A stretch of DNA of 64,000 nt from UBA2231 sp964415175 (GTDB taxonomy: Bacteria > Elusimicrobiota > Elusimicrobia > Elusimicrobiales > UBA9959): positions 1-64,000 of the forward strand of contig CAYPYG010000002.1 of the NCBI GenBank assembly GCA_964415175.1, given 5' to 3'. Within the stretch, counting starts at the first letter, position 1. The number at the start of each line of letters is the position of its first letter. The position numbers and the translations under genes are program-made. The notes under the pieces were generated by a model that was not told the DNA's origin, searched no databases, and saw only the letters and a list, made by a program, of their open reading frames with translations. This document shows, in pieces, positions 49,129 to 57,837 of this stretch.

Positions 49129-50334
49129 TTACTTGGCCGCGGCGTGACGGCCGTTGAGGACTTTCCGGGCGCAGTCCTCGAGGATATTGAGAGCGCGGTC
49201 AAGATGCTCGCGGGTATGCGTGGCGGAGACCACCACGCGCAGCAGCGAGCGCTTGGGCGGCACGGCCGGGCTGACCACCGGGGTGGTGAACAGGCCGGCC
49301 TCGTAGAGCGCTTTCCACATGGAGAAAGTCAGGGTGTCGTCGCCGATGATTATGGGGATGATCGGGGTCTGCGTTTCGCCGGTGTTGAAGCCGAGCTCCT
49401 TGAACCGCTTGAGCAGGTAATTGGAATTATCCCAGAGTTTCTTTATCCGCTCGGGTTCCGACTCGATGATGTCTATGGCCCGCGATATCGAGGCGACCGA
49501 GGCGGGCGGGAGCGCGGCCGAGAAGATCATGGAGCGGGACACGTGCTGTATGTAATTGATGACCCTCTCGTCTCCGACGACGAAACCGCCGACCGAGGCG
49601 AAGGACTTGGAGCAGGTGCCTACGACCAGGTCCACCTCGCCGTGGCCCAGGCCGAAATGCTCGCAGGTGCCGCGGCCGCCCTTGCCCAGAACGCCGGTGG
49701 CGTGCGCGTCGTCCACTATCACGCGGGCGCCGTGCTTCTTGGCGACCCTGACGATCTCTGGCACGGGGCAGATGTCCCCTTCCATCGAGAAGACGCCGTC
49801 CACTATGACCAGCTTGCCCGGCTTGGGGCCGATATCGGCCAGGACCCGGTCCAGGTCTGCGGGGGAATTATGCTTGAAGCGGCGCACCTCGCCGTTGCTG
49901 AGCTTGCAGCCGTCGAGTATGCTGGCGTGGTCGAGCTTGTCTATGACGACGACATCGCCTTTTCCGACCAGGGCCGAAACCACCCCCAGGTTCATCTGAT
50001 AGCCGGTGGCGTAGACCAGGGCGGCCTCGCGGCCCTTGAAGGCGGCAAGCTTGCGCTCCAGCGCGGCGTGCATGACGGTATTGCCGTTGAGGAAGCGGGA
50101 ACCCGCCACGCCCGTGCCGTATTTCTCCACCGCTTCCACGGCGGCCTTCTTCATCCGCGGGTCGTTGGCCAGGCCGAGGTAATTATTGGAGCCGAACATG
50201 ATGAACCGGCGGCCTTCGATGCTCACTTCGGGCGCCTGCTCGCTCTCGAGCTCCTTGAAATAGGGGTAGATGCCGGCGGCCTTGAGCTGGTCGACTATAT
50301 CGAATTTCCGGCACTTTTCGAAGATGTCCGTCAT
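49129..50334 (-). CDS. spt: Serine-palmitoyltransferase-like alpha-oxoamine synthase
   Basis: 401 residues, PLP enzyme of the KBL/BioF/SPT family. The N-terminal GIYPYFKELESEQAPEVSIEG and FGSNNYLGLANDP, then GTGVAGSRFLNGNTVMHAALE, match bacteroidetal SPT more than KBL or BioF. PLP residues are DHASILDG, VDDAHATGVLG and the Schiff-base Lys in TCSKSFASVGGFVVGD. SPT condenses serine and palmitoyl-CoA to 3-ketosphinganine, the first step of sphingolipid synthesis; 2-amino-3-ketobutyrate ligase is the main alternative. GAGGT SD before the ATG. Neighbours are acetyl-CoA carboxylase subunits and the GNAT protein. Confidence 0.8.
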   Translation of the reverse strand: MTDIFEKCRKFDIVDQLKAAGIYPYFKELESEQAPEVSIEGRRFIMFGSNNYLGLANDPRMKKAAVEAVEKYGTGVAGSRFLNGNTVMHAALERKLAAFKGREAALVYATGYQMNLGVVSALVGKGDVVVIDKLDHASILDGCKLSNGEVRRFKHNSPADLDRVLADIGPKPGKLVIVDGVFSMEGDICPVPEIVRVAKKHGARVIVDDAHATGVLGKGGRGTCEHFGLGHGEVDLVVGTCSKSFASVGGFVVGDERVINYIQHVSRSMIFSAALPPASVASISRAIDIIESEPERIKKLWDNSNYLLKRFKELGFNTGETQTPIIPIIIGDDTLTFSMWKALYEAGLFTTPVVSPAVPPKRSLLRVVVSATHTREHLDRALNILEDCARKVLNGRHAAAK

Positions 50335-50400
50335 TGTTACCTCGCGGATTTGAGTAGAAATTGTATTAAATTGACCGGCCGCCTTACCAATGAAAGAACG

Positions 50401-50862
50401 CTATTTGAGCCTCTTTATAAGGCCCGTGGTCGAGCGGCCTTTGAGCAGCGGCACGCGCACGGTGCGGGCGGCGTATTCCCGGCCTATTATCTCCGAACGG
50501 CCGTAGTCGGCGCCCTTGACCAGGATGTCCGGCCGCAGGACTTTCAGGGTCTCCGCGGGCGTGTCCTCTCCGAAAGGGACCACCGCGTCCACGCAGGCCA
50601 GCGCGCAGAGCACGCGCGCCCTGTCGGCCAGCTTGTTAACGGGCCGCGCCGGACCTTTGAGCCGGCGCACCGAGGCGTCGGAATTGAGGCCCAGTACCAG
50701 CGCGCCGCCCAGCGAGCGGGCGCGCTCCAGCAGGGCGACGTGGCCGGCGTGGAGGATGTCGAAACAGCCGTTGGTGAAGACCACTTTCCTGCCGGCGCGG
50801 GCCTGCGCGCGGCGCCAAGCGAGGGCCTTTTCGAGGTTCTTCAGTTTGCCCGCGGTGTTCAT
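50401..50862 (-). CDS. rfaE2: RfaE2-type heptose-1-phosphate adenylyltransferase
   Basis: 153 residues. Nucleotidyltransferase motif VVFTNGCFDILHAGHVALLERA with the HxGH signature (HAGH), LGLNSDASVRRLKG, and VPFGEDTPAETLKVLRPDILVKGADY. This is the stand-alone C-terminal half of HldE that makes ADP-D-glycero-beta-D-manno-heptose for the LPS core; the kinase half (RfaE1) is not in the window. It starts one base after the accC stop. The end RSTTGLIKRLK is typical. Confidence 0.92.
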   Translation of the reverse strand: MNTAGKLKNLEKALAWRRAQARAGRKVVFTNGCFDILHAGHVALLERARSLGGALVLGLNSDASVRRLKGPARPVNKLADRARVLCALACVDAVVPFGEDTPAETLKVLRPDILVKGADYGRSEIIGREYAARTVRVPLLKGRSTTGLIKRLK

Positions 50863-52242
50863 CTATTTCGCCGCGGCGGAGCCGGCCGGGACCTTGGGCT
50901 CCAGCATCCTGGCCATGAAACCGGTATCCACGCTGCCTGACGCGAAGTCCGGGTGGTCCAGCACCAGTTTGTGCACGTCGACGGTGGTGCTGACGCCGCT
51001 GACGCGGAACTCGCCCAGCGCGCGCCTGGAACGGGCGATGGCCTGTTTGCGGTCGGGCGCCCAGATTATGAGCTTGGCCAGCATGCTGTCGTAATAGATG
51101 GGCAGCTGGTAGCCCTGGTAGATATGGGTGTCGAGCCGTACGCCGGGCCCTCCGGGCACCGACCACTCCTCGACGCGGCCCACCGTGGGAGCGAAATTGC
51201 GGCTGAAGTCCTCGGCGTTGATGCGGTGCTCTATCGAGTGACCCTCGAAGTTGAGCGCGCGCGAAGGGGAGATCGAGATCTTCTCGCCGGCGGCGATCAG
51301 GATCTGTTCCTTCACCAGGTCGGTGCGGGTTATGTACTCGGTGACCGGGTGCTCTACCTGGAGGCGGGTGTTCACCTCCATGAAGTAGAAGTTGCGGTCC
51401 TTGTCCATCAGGAACTCGACCGTGCCGACGCCGACGTATTGCGCCGTGTTGGCCAGCCTTATCGCGGCCTCCGCCAGCCTGGCGCGCAGGGCCTTGTCCA
51501 CCGCGGGCGAGGGCGATTCCTCTATCAGTTTCTGGTGGCGGCGCTGCACGCTGCAGTCGCGCTCGGGAAAGGCGACGGCGTTGCCGTGCGAATCGCGCGC
51601 GAACTGCACCTCGACGTGCCGCGGACAGTCGATGAACTTCTCGAAATAGATCTCCCCGTTGCCGAAGGCGGCCTGCGCCTCGGAACTGGCCATCTCGGCC
51701 TCGTGCCTGAGCTGCGACTCCTCGCGCACGATGCGTATCCCCTTGCCGCCGCCGCCGGCGGCCGCCTTTATCATCACCGGGTAGCCGATGGCCGCGGCCT
51801 CCTTGACCCAGGCCCCCTTCTCCACGCAGCCTTTCGTGCCGGGGGTGACCGGCACGCCGCCCTTGACGGCTATCCTGCGGGCCATGGCCTTGTGGCCCAG
51901 CTGGTCTATCGAATCGGCCGAAGGGCCGATGAAGGCTATGCCGGCCTTGGCGCAGGCCCGGGAGAACTCCGCGTTCTCGCTGAGGAAGCCGTAGCCGGGG
52001 TGCACCGCCTCGGCGCCGGTGAGCCTGGCGGCCGCGAGGACGGCCTGCATGTTCAGGTAGCTCTCGCGGCTGGGGCCGGGGCCTATGCAGACGGCCTCGT
52101 CGGCCTCGCGCACGTGCATCGACGCGCGGTCGGCCTCGGAATAGACGGCCACCGATCTTATGCCCATCTCGCGCAGCGTACGCATCACGCGTACGGCTAT
52201 CTCTCCGCGGTTGGCGATAAGCACTTTCCTGAAAAGGCTCAT
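50863..52242 (-). CDS. accC: Biotin carboxylase subunit of acetyl-CoA carboxylase
   Basis: 459 residues. The start MSLFRKVLIANRGEIAVRVMRTLREMGI is the family hallmark, with HPGYGFLSENAEF, the ATP-grasp loop KAAAGGGGKGIRIV, ERDCSVQRRHQKLIEE and FMEVNTRLQVEHPVTE. It carboxylates biotin on AccB with bicarbonate and ATP. Length and lack of further domains show AccC, not a multidomain carboxylase. It starts inside the stop of the zinc-ribbon/TPR gene, which separates it from accB; AccA/AccD are not in the window. A longer upstream ORF in this frame is a shadow. Confidence 0.96.
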   Translation of the reverse strand: MSLFRKVLIANRGEIAVRVMRTLREMGIRSVAVYSEADRASMHVREADEAVCIGPGPSRESYLNMQAVLAAARLTGAEAVHPGYGFLSENAEFSRACAKAGIAFIGPSADSIDQLGHKAMARRIAVKGGVPVTPGTKGCVEKGAWVKEAAAIGYPVMIKAAAGGGGKGIRIVREESQLRHEAEMASSEAQAAFGNGEIYFEKFIDCPRHVEVQFARDSHGNAVAFPERDCSVQRRHQKLIEESPSPAVDKALRARLAEAAIRLANTAQYVGVGTVEFLMDKDRNFYFMEVNTRLQVEHPVTEYITRTDLVKEQILIAAGEKISISPSRALNFEGHSIEHRINAEDFSRNFAPTVGRVEEWSVPGGPGVRLDTHIYQGYQLPIYYDSMLAKLIIWAPDRKQAIARSRRALGEFRVSGVSTTVDVHKLVLDHPDFASGSVDTGFMARMLEPKVPAGSAAAK

Positions 52243-53891
52243 TTCATCTCCATCGGCGGGGGCTGCTCGGCCGTGACCGCCCCCGTCCACAAGTTCACCT
52301 TGAACACGTGAAGGTTCTTTATCTGCGGCCGCCGGCCCCGGCCCGCCGGCAGCTCCTCCCTCATCATCACGCGGTACTCCGGACCGCCGGCGTGTTCGGC
52401 CAGCCAGGTGTCCCGGGGCAGGGGACGTATGCCTCTCGCCCTCATGAGCGAAAGCTCGGCCGCGCGGGCCTGCTCCAGCGTCGGGCCGCCGTCCCTGGGC
52501 CGGGAATTCTTGAGATAGGCCACGGCCTCGTCCAGCGCTTTGCCGGTTATGAAGCGCAGCCGCTTCTCGGCCTCGACGGCGTCTATGCCGCCGAGACAAT
52601 AGAGCTGCGCGGTCTCCGCGGCGTCCTTGCCGGCGGCATGGTCCCCCAGACGGACGAAGGCGTCGGCCCGGCCCATATGAAGGGGGCACTGCTCCTTGGG
52701 CGTCAGCTCTTTCTTGACCAGCAGGGCGCCGTAAATGTCCAGGGCCTCCCTGAAGCGCCCGAGGAACCGGAGGCTGTCGGCGTGATAGAACATGTACCAG
52801 AACACCTCGTCGGGGGAGAAGCCGACGGGATAGAAGCGCGAGGCCTCCACCGTCCGGGCGCACGAGACGGCGGCCTGCTCGTACTTCTTCATGAAGAACT
52901 GGGCGGAACACAGATAACCGGAGGTGCGCGGGTCCACCGGGTCGGTCTCGGCGAGACGGCGGGCCAGCGACAGGGCCTGCGCGAACTCGCCTTTTTCTAT
53001 GGCCTCGTCGATGGGGCCGAAAAAATTCCAGATATACGGCCGGGCCCAGCCGCCTTTCTCGGCGACGAAGGAAATATAGTCGTCCTTCCAGGTCCCGGTC
53101 CCCTCTTTCAGGCGGTACTTTATCACCGCCGCGCGCTCCTCGTGCATGAAGATCTCGGGCGCGTCGAACTCCCAGCCGCCGACCCTCGTATCGTATTCCC
53201 TGTTGTTCCGGACATAGTCCTCGAAAGGACAACTCTCCCTGGAACTGGCCGACAGGAACTTGTAAGCGGCGTCATAATCGCCGCCGGACAGGGCGGAGAG
53301 ATAGCGGCGGGCCGTGAGAAGCAGTTTTATCCGGGGGATGTGGGGGGCGAGAAAAAGCGAGGCGAGGCCGACGAGGGCCACGGCGAGCAGCAGGTAGAAG
53401 ACCAGCATCTTCGGACTGAAGATGCTCAGCTTTTTCGCGGAACGCTTGGAAGCAGGCGCGGGCTTCTGCGACCGGCCGGAAGCGCGCGGCGAAGGCGAGG
53501 CCGGCGTCTTTTCGTCCGGCCCGGAAGGCCGCGGCCCCTGGGGCGGGGGAGCTTCCCCCTCCTTGGAAGCCGGCCCGGACCGGGGCTGTTCCGGCCCGGG
53601 GCCGGGGCCGGCCTTGGGCTCCACTTTGGGGAGCGTGAAAGAACGGGAATTCACGGTATCCCCTATCGACTCGAAGACCACGGTGCGTCCCGAGATGCTG
53701 GGCCCGACGGACGGCCGGAACTCCAGCATCGTGCCGCAGCTGTCGCAGTATTTCTTGTCCGCGGAGCTCAGGAAACCGCAGGAACCGCACACCTTCTGAA
53801 CGGGACCGCCGCACTTGGGACAGGCCTGCTCGGGCGTCCCCAGCTCGTGGCCGCATTTAGAGCACTTGATGTGCGAGTACTTAAGAGACAT
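52239..53891 (-). CDS. Zinc-ribbon, single-helix, TPR-like membrane protein
   Basis: 550 residues. Two zinc ribbons lead (CSKCGHELGTPEQACPKCGG and VCGSCGFLSSADKKYCDSCGTM, residues 9-57), then a Pro-rich disordered stretch (to 160), one membrane helix (about 165-188) and a soluble C-terminal part. The part near 200-290 resembles a DUF4878/lumazine-like stress domain (YLSALSGGDYDAAYKFLSASSRE), and 300-470 has TPR-like helices (FAQALSLARRLAETDPVDP, CPLHMGRADAFVRLGDHAAG). It lies between accB and accC, overlapping accC by four bases. Function unknown; a scaffold or export protein is plausible. Confidence 0.75.
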   Translation of the reverse strand: MSLKYSHIKCSKCGHELGTPEQACPKCGGPVQKVCGSCGFLSSADKKYCDSCGTMLEFRPSVGPSISGRTVVFESIGDTVNSRSFTLPKVEPKAGPGPGPEQPRSGPASKEGEAPPPQGPRPSGPDEKTPASPSPRASGRSQKPAPASKRSAKKLSIFSPKMLVFYLLLAVALVGLASLFLAPHIPRIKLLLTARRYLSALSGGDYDAAYKFLSASSRESCPFEDYVRNNREYDTRVGGWEFDAPEIFMHEERAAVIKYRLKEGTGTWKDDYISFVAEKGGWARPYIWNFFGPIDEAIEKGEFAQALSLARRLAETDPVDPRTSGYLCSAQFFMKKYEQAAVSCARTVEASRFYPVGFSPDEVFWYMFYHADSLRFLGRFREALDIYGALLVKKELTPKEQCPLHMGRADAFVRLGDHAAGKDAAETAQLYCLGGIDAVEAEKRLRFITGKALDEAVAYLKNSRPRDGGPTLEQARAAELSLMRARGIRPLPRDTWLAEHAGGPEYRVMMREELPAGRGRRPQIKNLHVFKVNLWTGAVTAEQPPPMEMK

Positions 53892-53903
53892 CGGACCCCG
53901 GCC

Positions 53904-54284
53904 TCACCTCGGCTCGATGAAGAAAAGGGGCTGGCCGTATTCTACGGTCTTGCCGTCCTCGACCGACAGGATCTTGACCGAGCCGTTCTCCGGGGAGAGG
54001 ACCGGCTTGTATTCCTTGCCGACCTCCACCACGCCGAGTTCCTGGCCCTTTTTGACGGGGGAACCTTCCTTGACCAGGTTGCTCTTGCCGGCCGGGGCGA
54101 AACGGAAGACGCCGATGGAGGGGGAATTGACGGCGACCAGGGAGGAGCCGGGCAGCATCTGGCCCTGCTGGGGGTAGTTGTTGATCTTGAGGCTGATCTT
54201 CTCCCCGTTGCCCTTCCAGGTTATCTCCTCCAGGTCGGTGGTCTCCATCCACTTGGTCAGCTTTCCGAGAGTCTTGATATCCAT
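53904..54284 (-). CDS. accB: AccB-like biotin carboxyl carrier protein with unusual biotinyl site
   Basis: 126 residues. The N-terminal part (KLTKWMETTDLEEITWKGNGEKISLKI) is that of AccB, followed by a linker and the biotinyl fold (VNSPSIGVFRFAP, VKKGQELGVVEVGKEYKPVLSPENGSVKILSVEDGKTVEYGQPLFFIEP). In normal AccB the lysine lies in EAMKM; here the same place reads EVGKEY. Lys is kept and so is Glu, but both flanking Met residues are gone and the thumb-like stretch is short. It lies in one operon with accC, so the role as carrier in fatty-acid synthesis is likely, but biotinylation efficiency is a question. Confidence 0.8.
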   Translation of the reverse strand: MDIKTLGKLTKWMETTDLEEITWKGNGEKISLKINNYPQQGQMLPGSSLVAVNSPSIGVFRFAPAGKSNLVKEGSPVKKGQELGVVEVGKEYKPVLSPENGSVKILSVEDGKTVEYGQPLFFIEPR

Positions 54285-54299
54285 GTCACCTCCAGAAAT

Positions 54300-54758
54300 T
54301 CAAAGCCCCGCTTCGGACGGGTCGAAAGGCTTGTACATCATGCGCGAGACCTTCATGCAGGTCACTTTTTCCTTCTTTTCCTGCGGCTGCCAGTCCACGC
54401 AGATCATCTCGGCGTCCCTGGCGGCGAACTCGACTATCACCTGGCGGCAGGCGCCGCAGGGCGTGGCCGACTTGGCCGCCACGCAGACGGCCTTTATCTT
54501 CTTCTCGCCGTGCATGACGGCGTTGAAGATGGCGGTGCGCTCGGCGCAGATGGAAAGACCGAAAGAGGCGTTCTCCACGTTGCAGCCGGAATAGATCCGG
54601 CCGGACTCGGCCAGGACCGCGGCGCCTACGGGATAGCGGGAGTAGGGGCAGTAGGCCTTCTTCTGGGCCGCTTTAGCGGCCTCCACCAGCCTGCGGCGCA
54701 TGGCGCCGGCGCCCCCGGAGGAGCGCCGCTTCGTTCTTCTGGATATTTTCCTGGCCAT
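54300..54758 (-). CDS. cdd: Cytidine deaminase, small tetrameric form
   Basis: 152 residues. The zinc site is complete: GCNVENASFGLSICAERTAIF (Cys-Ala-Glu with catalytic Glu) and TPCGACRQVIVEF. It deaminates cytidine and deoxycytidine to uridine forms. A basic extension of about 20 residues precedes the conserved start (ARKISRRTKRRSSGG), possibly an artefact of start choice; a Met at residue 20 (MRRRLVEAAKAA) is a good alternative. One base separates it from mtnP upstream. Confidence 0.92.
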   Translation of the reverse strand: MARKISRRTKRRSSGGAGAMRRRLVEAAKAAQKKAYCPYSRYPVGAAVLAESGRIYSGCNVENASFGLSICAERTAIFNAVMHGEKKIKAVCVAAKSATPCGACRQVIVEFAARDAEMICVDWQPQEKKEKVTCMKVSRMMYKPFDPSEAGL

Positions 54759-54759
54759 A

Positions 54760-55623
54760 TCAGCCCTCCAGTATCAGTTTCAGCTTCCCGTAGGTCTTGG
54801 GGGGGAAGTTCTCCCTGTGCGTCAGGAGCGAGCCCTTTATGAACTCCGGGCAGTGGTTCCGGCAGCCCGCTTTGGCGACCAGCGGCAGCGCCTTCACCAG
54901 CAGCCGGCGGATATTGCCGATGTTCTTGGTCATGGTGACCGAGACCTGGTGCTGGTCCACTTCCTCGCCTTCCTTCCAGCAGTCGTAGTCCGTCACCAGC
55001 GAGACGGGGGCGTAATGGAAGCCGGCCTCGCGGGCCAGCTTGGCCTCGGTGGCCATGGTCATGCCGATGACCGAATAGCCCATCTTGCGGTGGAAATTGG
55101 ATTCCGCCTTGGTGGAGAAACCGGGGCCTTCCATGCAGCAGTAGGTGCCGCCCTTATGGGCCTTGATGCCCAGCTTCACGGCCTCTTTGTACATCATGTC
55201 CGAAACGGCCATGCAGAAAGGCTCGGCCAGCGGGACATGGCCGACTATCCCGGCCCCGAAGAAGGTGGAAGGGCGGCCCTTGGTCTGGTCCACGAACTGG
55301 TCGGGGAAGACGAAATGGGTGGGGGGCAGTTCCTGGCGCAGCGAACCCACGGCGCTGACCGAGATTATGGTCTTCACGCCTATGGACTTGAGGGCCCACA
55401 TATTGGCCCGCTGGTTTATCTCGCCCGGCAGGAGATGGTGTTTACGGCCGTGGCGGGGGAGGAAGGCGACCTTTACGCCCGAAATGACGCCCAGTATAAT
55501 CTTGTCCGAGGGGTCGCCGAAGGGGGTTTTGACCTTTATTTCCCTTAGGATCTTCAGTTCCTGCATGGCGTAAAGGCCGGTTCCGCCTATAACGCCTATT
55601 TCCGCCAGTGTTTTCATAGCCAT
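54760..55623 (-). CDS. mtnP: S-methyl-5'-thioadenosine phosphorylase
   Basis: 287 residues. Phosphorylase fold of the MTAP/PNP group: IGVIGGTGLYAM, PFGDPSDKIILG, FLPRHGRKHHLLPGEINQRANMWALKSIGV, and the substrate-side MEGPGFSTKAES and VIGMTMATEAKLAREAGFHYAPVSLVTDYD. It cleaves methylthioadenosine, a by-product of polyamine or quorum-signal synthesis, to adenine and methylthioribose-1-phosphate. I choose ATG at 55623 because GGGAG lies seven bases before. A -10-like TATAAA in an A/T-rich stretch near 55690-55700 (minus strand) should start the whole nine-gene run. Confidence 0.92.
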   Translation of the reverse strand: MAMKTLAEIGVIGGTGLYAMQELKILREIKVKTPFGDPSDKIILGVISGVKVAFLPRHGRKHHLLPGEINQRANMWALKSIGVKTIISVSAVGSLRQELPPTHFVFPDQFVDQTKGRPSTFFGAGIVGHVPLAEPFCMAVSDMMYKEAVKLGIKAHKGGTYCCMEGPGFSTKAESNFHRKMGYSVIGMTMATEAKLAREAGFHYAPVSLVTDYDCWKEGEEVDQHQVSVTMTKNIGNIRRLLVKALPLVAKAGCRNHCPEFIKGSLLTHRENFPPKTYGKLKLILEG

Positions 55624-55731
55624 CCAGTCTCCCAAAGGTGCAAAAATCCCGCGGCTGCGGCGTACCGGGCCCGCCAAGCCGTATATATGTATATTTTATA
55701 ATAAAAAAGGGGGGGCTTGGAGCGATTTTTT

Positions 55732-57134
55732 CTAGAAATAGAGCCTGATGGAGGCGTACAGCGACCTGTCCGAAAGGCCGAACTCGGAGGCCGGAACGGC
55801 GGCCGAACCGTCGAACCGGGCATGGGGACCGGAGGGCAACAGGACGCCGGCCGCCGCATAGAGGTCGTCGGCGGCGTTCCATTCCACCGATGGGGTAGCG
55901 TAAAAGGAGCGGTCGTCCAGATTTACCAGGACGCCGGCCCCGGCATAGACCAGGGGGGAAAGGGCGGCGCCGGCGCCGGCCGCCAGGTAATGGCGGCCTA
56001 GCAGGTAGACATTGGCCTCCCTGTAGGCCGTACGGCCGGCCAGAGCCGTATAGCCGGCGGGCTCTCCCGCCCCGGCGCCGTTATAATGGTACTCAAGCCA
56101 GGCGTCGGTCCCGTCCAGCAGCTGGAAGTTATATTCCGCCCCGGCGGTCAGCCGGAAAAAGTCGTCCCGGGACTCCCTGTCCCCGAAGGAGCCGGCCCAG
56201 ACCTGGGCGGCCTCGGCCCGGAGCATGGCCCCGCCGAGGTGCCGCTCGATATCCGCCCCTGCCATCAGGTTCTCCCTGAATACGGCCGAAATGAGCTTTA
56301 TGTCCGCTCCCGCCGCTATCCCGCGGGCGCGCAGGAAGCCGGCGGCGCCGGCCGGCGACCAGTCCGAACCCGGCAGCCAGCCCGCGTCCAGCTCCCCCAT
56401 CTCGCCGGCCGGGACCTTCAGGCGGAGCGCGTCCACGCCCCGCCGCTCTTCGGTGTCTATCGTGCCGTAGGGGTAGGGCGCGAGTATGTCGGTGGGATTC
56501 ACGGCCCGGCCGGAGCCGAAGGCCAGCGGCTGGCGGCCGGCGTACAGGTCGAAAGCCGGCGGCGACCAGGTGATGAAGGCCCGGTCCAGGTTCTGTATAA
56601 GGACCGACGGATCGCCGGGGCGGCCCGAAAGGAGGGCCGCGGTATCGCCGGTCCGGTAGCCGTAGCCGGCGGTCAGCGGCCGGGCGGCGGCCAGTTCCGG
56701 GTGCCGCGCCGTGAAGATCAGCTCATAGGCGCCCTCGGCCTTGAGGCGGCCGCCGTCCCAGTAGGCTTTGAGGCGGAGCTTGTTCTCGCCGGCGGCGTAG
56801 GCGCCGTCGGCCTGCGGGGCCGGCCAGCCGCGCACCGCGGCCGGCTCGACGGAATAGAGGTAGGTCTTGAGATACCCCTTCAGCGCGACCGGCGCCGCCG
56901 CGGCGACTGAAGACAGGAAAATGAGGAGACAGAGGACGGACGAGGGGACAGGGGCGGCAAAACCCTCCGGAGCCGCGAGCTTACGGAGCCCGCGCCGCAG
57001 CTTACCGGTGGAATCGCTGTCCTGCGGGGCGGAGGCGCGAGGCGAGCGCGAGCGGCGAGAGTGGGAGGGGCGAGCACGGTGTGCGAGACCCCGTTTTTGC
57101 GCCCCTGTCCCCTTGGCCGGCCTTATAAGTTCCA

Positions 57135-57135
<1 letters not shown>
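55732..57135 (-). CDS. Beta-barrel outer-membrane protein with an in-frame repeat insertion in its signal peptide
   Basis: 467 residues as read. From about residue 85 on it is a beta-barrel: many short alternating strands (LRLKAYWDGGRLKAEGAYELIF, YAGRQPLAFGSGRAV, DRSLYASIRLYF with final Phe, the usual BAM signal). The ATG at 57135 overlaps the ATPase stop (TAATG). Residues 1-7 (MELIRPA) and the segment SSVLCLLIFLSSVAAAAPV would make a good signal peptide, but the 171-base E element sits between, adding an Arg/Ser/Pro-rich block of about 57 residues. Reading frame stays open throughout. Either the protein is mis-targeted, or the insert is handled somehow. Substrate unknown. Confidence 0.65.
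56944..57114. repeat. Dispersed 171-base inverted-repeat element (family E, copy B), inside a coding region
   Basis: Arms near 56944-56963 (GGGGACAGGGGCGGCAAAAC) and 57093-57114 pair almost perfectly. The interior is about 80 percent identical to copy A at 46082 (shared CGGAGCCGCGAGCTTACGGAG, CCGGTGGAATC, CACGGTGTGCGAG). Length is equal to 57 codons, and removing it leaves MELIRPA joined in frame to SSVLCLLIFLSS. The ends GGGGACA recall the family R hairpins. The exact ends may be off by one or two bases. Confidence 0.8.
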
Positions 57136-57827
<692 letters not shown>

Positions 57828-57837
57828 ATCTTCCTTC

